A stretch of 64,000 nt of DNA from Kiloniella laminariae. Lineage in GTDB: Bacteria; Pseudomonadota; Alphaproteobacteria; Kiloniellales; Kiloniellaceae. The translations under genes were made by a program, and so were the position numbers. Below the pieces are notes generated by a model. The model ran no database searches. It worked only from the letters and a program-made list of their open reading frames with translations, and had not been told where the DNA came from. Location: positions 124,001 through 188,000 of the forward strand of contig NZ_JAPWGY010000003.1 in NCBI RefSeq assembly GCF_027214005.1, given 5' to 3'. Numbering within the stretch: position 1 is the stretch's first letter; each line of letters starts with the position of its first letter. Below are positions 43,414-52,661 of the stretch, piece by piece.

Positions 43414-44370
43414 ATGGTGCCGAAACTCATCGTCCGTATCGAAGCGGTCAAAGAGGAAGCAGAGAATATCCGCTCGTATGAACTCCGTTCACCCGACGGC
43501 ACGGACCTTCCCGTTTTTTCGGCTGGCTCACATATTGATTTTTTTCTTCCCTCAAACATGATCCGGCAATATTCGCTCTCGAATGATCCGGTTGAACGCC
43601 ACAGATACGTTGTTGCCGTTCAAAAGGAAGAAAATGGACGGGGCGGTTCCAGCTATGTTCATACGAGCCTGAAGCCCGGTGATCAGATCGAGATCTCTCA
43701 TCCCAGAAATCACTTCGAGCTCGATGAAACGGCAGAGCGATACAAACTGATTGCAGGCGGCATTGGTATAACCCCCATCCTCTCGATGGCGCGTCGCCTG
43801 AAATCACTTGGAAAACCGTTTCAGCTTTATTATGCCTGTCGCAACAAACAGCGGGCAGCTTTCACCGAAGAGATGATCGCTTCGGGACTGTCCGGCCATC
43901 TGCTTTATTCTTTTGATGATCAGCAAGGCCCCTTGAAAACACAGGCGCTGTTTGGATTGCCGGAACAAGGTGTCCAGATCTATTGCTGTGGCCCGACCGG
44001 GCTCATGGATGCAGTCAAATCTGCAACCAGAAGCTGGCCTGTCGGAACCGTGCGTTTTGAGCATTTTTCCGCTGATGAAACCACAGGCCCCCGTGCAGAT
44101 GACGGCAGCTTTGAAGTCGTGATCAACAGCACCGGCAAACGTTACCAGATTCCAGCCGGGAAAAGCATACTGTCTGTTCTGGCTGAAAACGGTATTTTTG
44201 TCGACAATGCCTGCTGTGAAGGAATCTGCGGCACCTGCGAAACTGGCCTGCTTGAAGGAGAGGCCGATCATCGGGATATGGTTTTGAGCGATCAGGAAAA
44301 AACCGAAAACCGCCATATCATGCTCTGTTGCTCCCGCGCGAAGAGCGCCAGCCTTACTCTGGATCTCTAA
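43414..44370 (+). CDS. Oxygenase reductase (VanB/CntB type: FMN, NAD, 2Fe-2S)
   Basis: A 318-residue phthalate-dioxygenase-reductase-like protein. The flavin motif RQYSLSN is at 51-57, the nucleotide-binding GGIGITP at 115-121 and YCCGPTGLM near 190-198; the C-terminal 2Fe-2S domain has Cys267, Cys272, Cys275 and a Cys near 305. This is the single-component electron supplier normally paired with alpha-only Rieske oxygenases such as VanA, CntA and GbcA. The only Rieske oxygenase in the window is at 26013, so I infer that the two work together despite lying in opposite arms of the cluster. Confidence 0.92.
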   Translation: MVPKLIVRIEAVKEEAENIRSYELRSPDGTDLPVFSAGSHIDFFLPSNMIRQYSLSNDPVERHRYVVAVQKEENGRGGSSYVHTSLKPGDQIEISHPRNHFELDETAERYKLIAGGIGITPILSMARRLKSLGKPFQLYYACRNKQRAAFTEEMIASGLSGHLLYSFDDQQGPLKTQALFGLPEQGVQIYCCGPTGLMDAVKSATRSWPVGTVRFEHFSADETTGPRADDGSFEVVINSTGKRYQIPAGKSILSVLAENGIFVDNACCEGICGTCETGLLEGEADHRDMVLSDQEKTENRHIMLCCSRAKSASLTLDL

Positions 44371-44400
44371 CCCGAAGTCCCTGACCAGAACCTGGAAGAT

Positions 44401-44431
44401 AAAGGCTCCTCATCCGAAATGGGGAGCCTTT
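44401..44431. terminator. Terminator between the reductase gene and hemY
   Basis: A 13-bp stem including one G-T pair (AAAGGCTCCTCAT with ATGGGGAGCCTTT) closes a five-base loop. It lies between convergent genes and is probably used from both sides, although the T runs are short. Confidence 0.7.
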
Positions 44432-44450
44432 ACGAAATCGTTAGCCTGAA

Positions 44451-45926
44451 TCAGGCTCCGAGATCCCGGGCAGCGCCCTCGATCTCCGCTGTCGGAGCTT
44501 TAAGGGTTTTCTTCCCGCTTTCATGATCAAGAACAGCAGGCAATTTTTTTACCTCCTGTATTTCGTTCCCGACAACCCGATCCAGAGCAGCTTTTTGCCC
44601 GGCTGGCTGTGATGGAACATCCGGACTTTTCACAAGGGTTGGTCGTTTCCAGGTCAAGCTGTCAAACCGCCCACAATCCCCACAGTGGGCTTGCCATTGA
44701 TCAGCGATTGCGCCACAGGAATCACAGATCCAGTTGTGTGCAACCAGCGCTGTTTCTGCTTTTTCGAACCAGGCCGCCGCCGCTTTGCTGTTGCCATGCT
44801 CTTCCTGCTCCAGCTGCCCCATAAGACGGCAGACCAGTCGGCTGGCCCCCTTGTCTTCCTCTGCCAGCTTGAGGTGGCGTCGGGCCTCGCCCCAGAGTTT
44901 GGCCCGAAGGTTCGCTTCTGCCAGGGCAATATGACTTTCATAATGGTCCGGGTTTGAGGCAACCATTTGCCCCAGCCGTTTTACCCGTTCGACAGGGGTT
45001 TCTGAAGGCCACAGGCTCATATAGGCCCGGGCAAGTTCTCGGTGAGGCTGGTTTTTCCAGGCCTTGTTCAGCGTTTTGGCTGCAGCGCGAACTTTTCCAG
45101 CCCGCGCGTTCATTTCTGCCAGAAGACTTACCGCGGGCACCAGATCTGGAGCAAGTTTGTAAGCCTCCCGGGCAAGAACAAGCGCTTCGTCATGACGTCC
45201 GTCATCGCGAGAGATCAAAGCCTGCTCAAGTTTGATAACCGCTCTTTTACGTGTGGCTTCTGCAGAGCTCAGATTTTTGGTTTTTGCGCCGTCTTTCAGG
45301 GCCTGATCCGCTATTGCAAAATCTCCTGACGCCTCAGAAAGTTCAAAAAGACTTTCCAGTACCCAGGGAGTTTTGGGACTTATTGCATGGGCTTGCTTTG
45401 CCAGTTCCAGCGCCAGGGGCAAATCCCCCCGGCGTTGCGCCTGGATCAACAGGCCCCGCAGACCAAGAAACCGGGTTTCACCACTTTCCAGCATGGCGGT
45501 AAAATAGTTTGTCGCAGCTTCTTCATCGCCTTGTAACTGGGCCGATTGCGCAGAAAGCAGCATGGTCAGAGGCGGCTCATCTGCCAGCAGGGCTTCTGCT
45601 TTTCTGGCCATCAACGTCGCTGTCTGGGCATCTCCGGCAGCCACGGCAACCATCCCCTGGGTCAGGGCCTTGTATCCACGTTTTTTGCGGTTATCCTGAC
45701 GTGCCTGACCAAACAGGGCTGGTGCCTTGATCAGCCCACGCCATAAACGATAAAGATAGGCCGCCAGCATCGCGATAAAAACAACACCAAGAAAAAGAAT
45801 ACCTACCGATGTTTCCAGACGGTAGCCGATCCAGTCGATTTCCACCGTCCCCGGGCGGTTTGCGATCCAGATAACAACAGCCAGAAGCAAGGCGAGCTTG
45901 AGAAAGTAATACAGTGTCCGTTTCAT
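44451..45926 (-). CDS. hemY: HemY-family TPR membrane protein with C-terminal zinc ribbon
   Basis: A 491-residue protein. Two membrane helices (about residues 5-21 and 40-58) form the HemY_N domain, and TPR-like helical repeats fill residues 100-395. A CxxC-x10-CxxC rubredoxin-like ribbon follows (Cys401, Cys404, Cys415, Cys418 in WICDSCG and CGDCGRF), then a low-complexity tail. The membrane-TPR-rubredoxin order recalls LapB/YciM. HemY is encoded with heme genes but its biochemical role is not settled. It is the last gene of the hemC-D-mitofilin-hemY unit, starting directly after the preceding stop. Confidence 0.9.
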   Translation of the reverse strand: MKRTLYYFLKLALLLAVVIWIANRPGTVEIDWIGYRLETSVGILFLGVVFIAMLAAYLYRLWRGLIKAPALFGQARQDNRKKRGYKALTQGMVAVAAGDAQTATLMARKAEALLADEPPLTMLLSAQSAQLQGDEEAATNYFTAMLESGETRFLGLRGLLIQAQRRGDLPLALELAKQAHAISPKTPWVLESLFELSEASGDFAIADQALKDGAKTKNLSSAEATRKRAVIKLEQALISRDDGRHDEALVLAREAYKLAPDLVPAVSLLAEMNARAGKVRAAAKTLNKAWKNQPHRELARAYMSLWPSETPVERVKRLGQMVASNPDHYESHIALAEANLRAKLWGEARRHLKLAEEDKGASRLVCRLMGQLEQEEHGNSKAAAAWFEKAETALVAHNWICDSCGAIADQWQAHCGDCGRFDSLTWKRPTLVKSPDVPSQPAGQKAALDRVVGNEIQEVKKLPAVLDHESGKKTLKAPTAEIEGAARDLGA

Positions 45927-47615
45927 TTACTGGACTCCCCCTGTGCCGCTGCCCTGCTCGGTAACCCCGATCAACAGCAAAGCCAGCTTTCCGCTCACCC
46001 TTTCACCTTCCAGACGGTGCCCGGCCTGCAACAGCCAGGTCTCCATTCCCGAACGTGCTGCAGAGGTCAGCCCTTCCAGTTCACGTACCGCACCGGTCAG
46101 ATCGCCCTCAAGCAAATAGTTTTCTGCCCGCGCCAGCACCGAAGCTGTTCCTTGCCCGTCAAGCACATCGACCGGACGAATACTGATGACGTTAGAGATA
46201 CGGCCAAGAGCCTTGTCTACCCAGGTTTGTCCCCCGGCAACCTTGTCGGCTGAAAGAGCGGATCTTGCAGCCGCAGGAAAATCTGCCCGCAACTCTGTCA
46301 TGCTTGGCAGTCCTTCCGATGCGAAAGAAGAAAGCGGCGCAACCAGATCCTGCAAGGTTGCATTTTCACTTGAAACCGCGCGTACCAGATCAAGTTCACG
46401 GATAAAGGGGCCAGAGCCGCGCAGAGCATCACGCAGTTGCAACACCGCCAGTGCAAGATAGACATCGTTCGTAGCAGGCCCTGGTCGCGTAGTCTGCCCC
46501 GTACCCAGATTGTCAAAACGAGCAGATAAACTCGCTACTTCGGACTGAAGAGCTTCCAGCCTGCTTGCCTGCGCTGGATCAAACGAGGCAACAGAACCAC
46601 TGTTCCCCTGTCCTCCTGACTGCTCCAGTTTTTTCAGACGGCTGCCGGTTTCGGCTAGTTCCTTACGCAGCGAATCCATAAGGCCGCGGTCAACATTCGC
46701 CGTCGTTACCACAACTCCGCCATCCGTCAGGTTTGAGAGTTGGCGTTCCAGCTCGGACTGGGCAAGCTTGAGGGTGCGGACCTGTTCGGACAAAGACAGA
46801 AAGCGGTTTTCAGTTACACCCTGCCCCTGATTAGTCAGAGCATGCTGTTCAAGCCCGACAATACGTTCTTCCAGATTTTCCAGCGATATCTGGTTTTCAC
46901 TTGCCCCGATAACCGGCAGGCGTTCGACCATGGGAAGCCAGTATCCCCGGGTATAGACCACTGCCGCCAGGACCAAAGCACAGGTTCCGACACCAAACAG
47001 AAAGGAATTCATCCCCCCGCTCCGACGTGGCGACACTGCTGCGGGACTTTCTGCCTGAGAAAACGATTTATCCGACTCCTCTTTCTTAATGTCAGACTTA
47101 CCGTCAGAAATATCGATTTTTGTTGTTTTCACGGACACTTCCGGACCTTTACCTGATACAGGCTTCCCGCCAGAAGCAGGAACAGATCCACCGTTTTTAC
47201 TGTCATCAGAACCGCTCGAAGTTCCTGCGGGAACTGATGAACTTTTTACAGTTGCCTCCTTGCTCTCCGTTTCTTTCTCGGAAACAACAGCGGCTTGATC
47301 TTCGGTTTCGTTATTCAACTGATCACTTTCCCTTACCCTGGCAACGTCCAATTTTATGTTCGCTTTTGCAGCAGCTTGGAGGATTTCCTCATGCCGGGCC
47401 GCCGGAATGGAATCCCGTTCCTTCCATCCCTGAACCGTGCTCACTGCAATCCCAAGGCGATTGGCTAAAGGGCGCAATCCACCAAAAGCAGAGATAATCT
47501 CCTGTGCGGGACTTTCTCCGCTGCTGGGAGTTTCCACACCGTCAGATCCTTTAGGATTTTTCCCTGGTGTTTTGGTTTCCGGGGACGTCGGTTTATCACC
47601 CTGTTTGCTTGCCAT
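45927..47615 (-). CDS. Mitofilin/Mic60-like inner-membrane protein with N-terminal HTH-like segment
   Basis: A 562-residue protein in the usual alphaproteobacterial place between hemD and hemY. Residues 36-85 (AQEIISAFGGLRPLANRLGI onward, then STVQGWKERDSIP) look like a Cro/YdaS-type helix-turn-helix. A Ser/Lys/Asp-rich linker leads to a single membrane helix (about 204-222), a coiled coil (about 240-370) and the C-terminal mitofilin-like region (DVYLALAVLQLRDALRGSGPF to the end). Mic60 proteins shape inner membranes and contact the outer membrane. The DNA-binding-like head on a membrane protein is unusual and its use is unknown. Confidence 0.82.
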   Translation of the reverse strand: MASKQGDKPTSPETKTPGKNPKGSDGVETPSSGESPAQEIISAFGGLRPLANRLGIAVSTVQGWKERDSIPAARHEEILQAAAKANIKLDVARVRESDQLNNETEDQAAVVSEKETESKEATVKSSSVPAGTSSGSDDSKNGGSVPASGGKPVSGKGPEVSVKTTKIDISDGKSDIKKEESDKSFSQAESPAAVSPRRSGGMNSFLFGVGTCALVLAAVVYTRGYWLPMVERLPVIGASENQISLENLEERIVGLEQHALTNQGQGVTENRFLSLSEQVRTLKLAQSELERQLSNLTDGGVVVTTANVDRGLMDSLRKELAETGSRLKKLEQSGGQGNSGSVASFDPAQASRLEALQSEVASLSARFDNLGTGQTTRPGPATNDVYLALAVLQLRDALRGSGPFIRELDLVRAVSSENATLQDLVAPLSSFASEGLPSMTELRADFPAAARSALSADKVAGGQTWVDKALGRISNVISIRPVDVLDGQGTASVLARAENYLLEGDLTGAVRELEGLTSAARSGMETWLLQAGHRLEGERVSGKLALLLIGVTEQGSGTGGVQ

Positions 47616-47697
47616 TCCTGAACCTCTGTCGCGTCGAAAGGGAATTTCACTCCAACTATGCGCCAGACCAGAAGGAAAATCCAGTACGTACGTACTC

Positions 47698-48411
47698 TCA
47701 GGTGTTTTTCATAATTAGCTGTTTCATGGCATCCCCTGTCGGTTCTGATGCTGTATAAATTTTTGCCTGGTCAAACACTCGCAAGGATTCTGACACAGCA
47801 TAACTGAGGCAAAAAATCCGACAGCCCGCCAAAGTCACATTTAATCCTGACGTGGCGACTAGCTGTGAGAATATTCTTGAAGATCTTGGTGAAAAAAAGC
47901 TTATCTCATTGATATTGTTTGTTTTTAATTGATTTATCGTTGCGGGAAAGAATACTTTAGACGCCGCAGCATAGTAGAGAATTTCACGTCGATAGCAGAA
48001 ACCAGATCGCTCAAGCTCACCTTTGAGATCTCCTGCCAATTCCGAAGCCGCAGGATGAAATAAAACACCGTTACCAGGGTTCAGTTGCTTGCATATAAGG
48101 GTCGCCAGATTTGTAACATCACCTTGAGCTGAAAATACTTTTTCGAATCCGGATTTTCTGGCCTCGGTTGCCGAAGCGTCTCCGACGCAATAAACCGGAG
48201 TATCAAAAGGAACCGGATACTGTTTCAGCGCACGTACACCATTGGCTGATGTAATGACAAAAGCCTGTACGCCTGTGAAATCAATATCCTTGCCGGGATA
48301 GAACTCGATTTCGATCACCGGATCACACAAGACCGTACGCCCCATGGAACGAAGATCAGAAACCAGGGGCTCACAATCAACTGTCGGCCGGGTAACAAGA
48401 TGCAAAATCAT
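47698..48411 (-). CDS. hemD: Uroporphyrinogen-III synthase
   Basis: A 237-residue cytosolic enzyme that closes hydroxymethylbilane into uroporphyrinogen III. It shows the weakly conserved HemD pattern: LVTRP at the start, FVITSANGVRAL near residue 50, VYCVGDASA near 72, and ISFFSPRSSRIF in the second lobe. Position immediately after hemC (15 bases) settles the call despite low overall conservation of this family. Confidence 0.9.
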   Translation of the reverse strand: MILHLVTRPTVDCEPLVSDLRSMGRTVLCDPVIEIEFYPGKDIDFTGVQAFVITSANGVRALKQYPVPFDTPVYCVGDASATEARKSGFEKVFSAQGDVTNLATLICKQLNPGNGVLFHPAASELAGDLKGELERSGFCYRREILYYAAASKVFFPATINQLKTNNINEISFFSPRSSRIFSQLVATSGLNVTLAGCRIFCLSYAVSESLRVFDQAKIYTASEPTGDAMKQLIMKNT

Positions 48412-48426
48412 CTCTCACCCCTTGAT

Positions 48427-49389
48427 TCAGAGTTGCTGGGCTTCCAGCTCTTTAAAAAATGCCTCGCCAGCCTGCTCTTTGAGATCCTGCCCTGCAGAGC
48501 GCCCAAGTTTCTCAGCATCACCAAGTGCGCCTCGTCTTTCTGCCCGGAAAATCTGGCTGCCATCTGTCGACGCCAGAAGAGTACGCAAATAAAGCTGATC
48601 CCCTTCAATCTCGGCCAGAGCCGCAATCGGCGTTCGGCAGGACCCGTCAAGTTCTGCGAGACAGGCGCGTTCTGCAGAAATCCGCTGCATTGTCGGAAGA
48701 TGATGGATCGCATCCACATAGGAGCGCACCCTTGAATCCCCGCTGCGAATTTCGAGTCCAACCGCACCCTGAGCCGGAGCAGGAAGCATTTCCTCAATAG
48801 AAAGCGCTGCAGTAATCAGTTCTGACTGTTTCAGGCGGTTCAAGCCAGCCACGGCCAATAATGTTGCATCGACTTGGCCTTCTGCCAGTTTACGCAAACG
48901 GGTTTGCACGGACCCCCTGAATGTAATCACCTCCAGATCCGGGCGACGGGCCTTGATCTGTGCCTGACGTCGCAGGGACGCAGTACCGACAACCGCACCT
49001 TGCGGCAAAGCATCCAGGGATGATGCCTTGTTTGAGAACCAGGCGTCACGGGGGTCTTCACGTTCAAGAACAGTTGAAATTTCAAGCCCCTCTGGCAACC
49101 AGGTCGGGACATCTTTCATTGAATGCACGGCAACATCAATACTTTGATCCTGCAGTCCTTCTTCGATTTCCTTGGTGAACAACCCCTTGCCACCAATCGC
49201 CGCAAGCGCCCGGTCCTGGATCATGTCCCCTGTGGTTTTGATCACCACAATCTCAATCGCGTCATCCTGAGCCAGTTCCTCATGAGCCGCAGCCAGCAAC
49301 CGTTTCACTTCGTTGGCCTGAGCCAGAGCAAGCGGGCTCCCCCGTGTCCCAAGTCGCAAAATAGGTAGATCAGTCATTAGTAACGCCAT
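48427..49389 (-). CDS. hemC: Porphobilinogen deaminase (hydroxymethylbilane synthase)
   Basis: A protein of about 320 residues that polymerises four porphobilinogens. Motifs include RLGTRGSPLALAQA near the start, VHSMKDVPT, GTASLRRQAQI and the cofactor-attachment Cys in ELDGSCRTPIAALA. The start is uncertain: the frame is open to a GTG at 49440, and ATG codons at 49389 and 49377 both give plausible lengths; none has a strong ribosome-binding site. In many alphaproteobacteria hemC is divergent from tsaD; here two genes separate them. Confidence 0.93.
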   Translation of the reverse strand: MALLMTDLPILRLGTRGSPLALAQANEVKRLLAAAHEELAQDDAIEIVVIKTTGDMIQDRALAAIGGKGLFTKEIEEGLQDQSIDVAVHSMKDVPTWLPEGLEISTVLEREDPRDAWFSNKASSLDALPQGAVVGTASLRRQAQIKARRPDLEVITFRGSVQTRLRKLAEGQVDATLLAVAGLNRLKQSELITAALSIEEMLPAPAQGAVGLEIRSGDSRVRSYVDAIHHLPTMQRISAERACLAELDGSCRTPIAALAEIEGDQLYLRTLLASTDGSQIFRAERRGALGDAEKLGRSAGQDLKEQAGEAFFKELEAQQL

Positions 49390-49441
49390 TATATTTCGGG
49401 TGTTATTCGGGCCCGGTTTCTCCGGATGATTCTGCTGCACT

Positions 49442-50305
49442 CTACCCGTTCAGGATGATTCCGACAATTCCCATCGCCAGAAACAGCGACGCGACCAAGC
49501 GACGCAGAACAGCGCCTTCTCTGAAATAGAGTCCTCCAATAAGCACGGATATGGGAATGGAGGCCTGTCGCACTGTCGCGACAGCAGCAACATCAGCACC
49601 TTCACTATAAACGTAGAGAATGAGGAAATAAGAGCTGTAGCATATCGCTCCAATCATAAAATAATGAACCGGGCGGGCAATAAAGGCCTTAACCGTGCGC
49701 ACCCCGGCATTATCACGATCAATAAGCCAGTAAAGCAGACAGTAACTGGGAAAACAGAAAAGGTTGACCCAAAAATTGAGCACTGACGGCTCAAGAACCT
49801 GCATGGCCGTTGCATCCGCAAGGGTATAAATTCCGGTCCCGAGCAGAGACAAAAGTGCAAAACCCAGGGTTACCGGATCATCAAACAGCCGGTGTCCTCG
49901 CCGGTATTGCAACATAAAGGCAGCAAAGAGAACCAGCAGGACAAAAAGGATGACAAGAAGGTCATATGACTGGCCTAAAACCAGAAAATTAAAGGCTATC
50001 ACAATCAACGGCGTCGAGCGGATAATCGGATAATAGGCCGAAAGGTCGCCTCTTCTGAGCACAGCAACCAGCCCGCTGCCATAGCACATCTGACCGATCC
50101 AGGAAAAAATCACCAGATCCCATGCTTCAAAAGCAGCAAATAAATCAAACCCGGACAACAGGCTGTGACCAAAAGCAATAGTGATCATGCCCAAGGTCAG
50201 TGCCAGAAATCCGGTTCTCTGGTTTTCTCCCTTCTTGATCAGGGTATTCCAGAGTGGATGCAGGCAAGCTGATAACAACACCAGCGCAGCGATTGTAAGT
50301 CCCAT
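49442..50305 (-). CDS. EamA/DMT-family transporter
   Basis: A 287-residue membrane protein with ten predicted helices in two EamA repeats. The first helix is IAALVLLSACLHPLWNTL; the second repeat includes ALLSLLGTGIYTLADATAM and ends with a Gly-Ile-rich helix before the short C-terminus ILNG. The ATG at 50305 is preferred over a TTG nine codons upstream. It abuts the hemC region on the same strand but is functionally unrelated. Substrate unknown. Confidence 0.87.
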   Translation of the reverse strand: MGLTIAALVLLSACLHPLWNTLIKKGENQRTGFLALTLGMITIAFGHSLLSGFDLFAAFEAWDLVIFSWIGQMCYGSGLVAVLRRGDLSAYYPIIRSTPLIVIAFNFLVLGQSYDLLVILFVLLVLFAAFMLQYRRGHRLFDDPVTLGFALLSLLGTGIYTLADATAMQVLEPSVLNFWVNLFCFPSYCLLYWLIDRDNAGVRTVKAFIARPVHYFMIGAICYSSYFLILYVYSEGADVAAVATVRQASIPISVLIGGLYFREGAVLRRLVASLFLAMGIVGIILNG

Positions 50306-50507
50306 AAAAAAGTACCCGGGCAGGACTCGCAATCATAACGGATTTTCTCATCCGGGATTTACGTGTCACAAAAAAAAAATAAACACATAATGTTGTATTC
50401 ACCTCATTCCTGAGGGGCAACTTTTTTATCAAATAACTGATATTAATAGTAATTGTTAAGTTTATCGTTTTGTCAGAAAAGACATGTAACGGATTTGGAA
50501 AGGTCTG

Positions 50508-51341
50508 TTACCGGGTTATGTGTTTTTCGGCCCATTCCATCCCCTGCGCAAGCCATTCCATCTTGATATGATGCCCACCCGGATGAAGGCACAGCTCCAG
50601 CACCCTGCCAGAGTTGCAATTATCCCAGACCTGACAAACCAGTTCTGCTAACCTCTGCTCGACGGGCTCACCTTTACAGCCATTTTCATCTTGCCATATA
50701 GCCACACCTTCCCGTACATCGCCCTGATACCAGCGGCTGCCAATCTGACGACCTTTCATCGGCACCACCGTGTCCGAAAGGCCATGAATGTGCCGCAAGT
50801 TAACCGCCGTTTGGCAACTTGGTGGATGTGGACGCCAGAACGAACCCGCAACCGGGAAAAATGCCGTGAATTCTTCACCCGTATAACAGGCAACATCCCA
50901 GACCATGGACCCGCCCTGGGAAAACCCGCTCGCCCAGATCCTCGTGTCATCCAGTCGCCAGGTGGCTCGCAAATCATGTAATATATTACGGGTAAAGGTT
51001 ATTTCGTCCCTTTTTTCACTCGGTGCTCCCACGTTTGACCAGCTTCGGTTCAAACCATCTGGCACAACAAGCAAAACCCCTTTATGCGCCGCCAGCGCCC
51101 GCAAGTTCCGGTTTTTGATCACGCTTTCAGCTGACTGGCCATACCCGTGATAATAAAACAGTACTGGCATGGCCTGGTCCACGAGACCATTCCCCGGCAA
51201 GACAACAAGATAATGCCCTCCCGCAACATCCCTTTTCTGAACAAGTGTATCGTCTTCTGGTGTTTCGGCCTGAGAGATTGAGGCAATTAACAGACCCAAG
51301 GCAAATACACCCAATACGACAAACAACTCTAAATGTTTCAT
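50508..51341 (-). CDS. Secreted PHB-depolymerase/LpqC-like esterase
   Basis: A 277-residue alpha/beta hydrolase with a signal peptide (residues 1-25, ending SISQAET). The oxyanion-hole region is LFYYHGYGQSAES, the nucleophile Ser lies in GFSQGGSM, the acid Asp in HGLSDTVVP and the His in HPGGHHIKMEW near the end. The layout matches the polyhydroxybutyrate depolymerase/feruloyl esterase (LpqC) family. It is divergent from tsaD across a 252-base gap. The true ester substrate is unknown. Confidence 0.85.
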   Translation of the reverse strand: MKHLELFVVLGVFALGLLIASISQAETPEDDTLVQKRDVAGGHYLVVLPGNGLVDQAMPVLFYYHGYGQSAESVIKNRNLRALAAHKGVLLVVPDGLNRSWSNVGAPSEKRDEITFTRNILHDLRATWRLDDTRIWASGFSQGGSMVWDVACYTGEEFTAFFPVAGSFWRPHPPSCQTAVNLRHIHGLSDTVVPMKGRQIGSRWYQGDVREGVAIWQDENGCKGEPVEQRLAELVCQVWDNCNSGRVLELCLHPGGHHIKMEWLAQGMEWAEKHITR

Positions 51342-51593
51342 GATTTGATCGCCTGCACCTGGCTTGTGTTAATGCCACATGATCAGGCTTCAGATGTTTA
51401 TGTAAAAACAATTTTTGGTTATCTATCACCGGATGGGTTGCGGAAGACGCGCCCTTCATCATAATCCTTCAGCAAAGACTTGCCGCAGCGCGGCAGATAG
51501 TATTTTCTGGTTACAGAAACAAACGAGTCTTGGCTGAACTGTATAATTTCCGCCTGCTCCTCACGACAGCCACTTCAGACAGCAACGGGAAAA

Positions 51594-52661
51594 ATGAAGG
51601 TTCTTGGTATCGAAACCAGCTGCGATGAAACAGCCGCAGCAATTGTCGACAGCGATCACAACATTCTGGCAAACAGGGTGCTTTCCCAGCTTGAAGAACA
51701 TGAACCCTATGGCGGGGTGGTACCGGAAATCGCAGCCCGCAGCCACATGGATCATCTCGATCGGCTGATCCGTGAAGCACTCGAAGAAGCCAGACTTGGT
51801 TTCGAGGACCTGGACGGGATTGCCGCAACAGCCGGCCCCGGTTTGATTGGCGGGGTTTTTGTCGGGGTCATGACAGCAAAAGCAATTGCCGCTGCCCGAA
51901 AATTGCCTTTTCTGGCTGTAAACCATCTGGAAGGTCACGCCCTTACAGCCCGATTGACCGAAGGAGAAGCAGCGGCATTTCCCTATCTCCTGCTGTTGGT
52001 GTCAGGCGGCCACTGTCAGCTGCTCGCCGTGGAGGCTGTCGGCTGCTACAGCAGGCTTGGGGGAACAATTGACGATGCTGTCGGGGAAGCTTTTGACAAA
52101 ACCGCAAAAATGATGGGACTTCCTTATCCTGGCGGCCCCTTGATGGAACAGATTGCGAAGAAAGGTGATCCTGAGCGCTTTGATCTTCCCCGTCCGATGA
52201 AAGGACGACCTGGATGTGATTTTTCCTTTTCCGGGCTGAAAACTGCAGTACGCAACAAGATTCTCGAACTGGCTGGCGAAGACGGTGCAATTTCCAATCT
52301 TACTGATCAGGACAAATCAGATCTCGCAGCCTCTTTCCAGGCTGCCGTGGGTGACGTTCTGATTGATCGCTGCTCGCATGCAATGGATCTTTTCCAAGCC
52401 AGATACGGACGCCCCGGCCCCCTGGTTGTCGCAGGGGGTGTCGCGGCAAATCTCGCCCTGCGTGACCGCCTTACCGCGCTGACAGACCAGCGTCAAACCA
52501 GCCTGCTGGCCCCACCTGTAAAACTTTGCACCGATAACGGAGTCATGATTGCCTGGGCCGGGCTTGAACGGCTGCAGCTGGGTCTGACGGACTCGCTTGA
52601 TTTTGCCCCCCGCCCCCGCTGGCCGCTGGACCAGCTTACAGGTGTAAAGGATCGCGCCTGA
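51594..52661 (+). CDS. tsaD: tRNA N6-threonylcarbamoyladenosine transferase TsaD
   Basis: A 355-residue ASKHA-fold protein that transfers the threonylcarbamoyl group to A37 of ANN-decoding tRNAs, working with TsaB, TsaC and TsaE. It starts [16 protein letters not shown], and the metal-binding HLEGH motif has His111 and His115. The phosphate loop [11 protein letters not shown] and the C-terminal [13 protein letters not shown] are intact. Its stop overlaps the gpsA start as TGATG. TsaB, C and E are not in the window. Confidence 0.96.
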   Translation: MKVLGIETSCDETAAAIVDSDHNILANRVLSQLEEHEPYGGVVPEIAARSHMDHLDRLIREALEEARLGFEDLDGIAATAGPGLIGGVFVGVMTAKAIAAARKLPFLAVNHLEGHALTARLTEGEAAAFPYLLLLVSGGHCQLLAVEAVGCYSRLGGTIDDAVGEAFDKTAKMMGLPYPGGPLMEQIAKKGDPERFDLPRPMKGRPGCDFSFSGLKTAVRNKILELAGEDGAISNLTDQDKSDLAASFQAAVGDVLIDRCSHAMDLFQARYGRPGPLVVAGGVAANLALRDRLTALTDQRQTSLLAPPVKLCTDNGVMIAWAGLERLQLGLTDSLDFAPRPRWPLDQLTGVKDRA

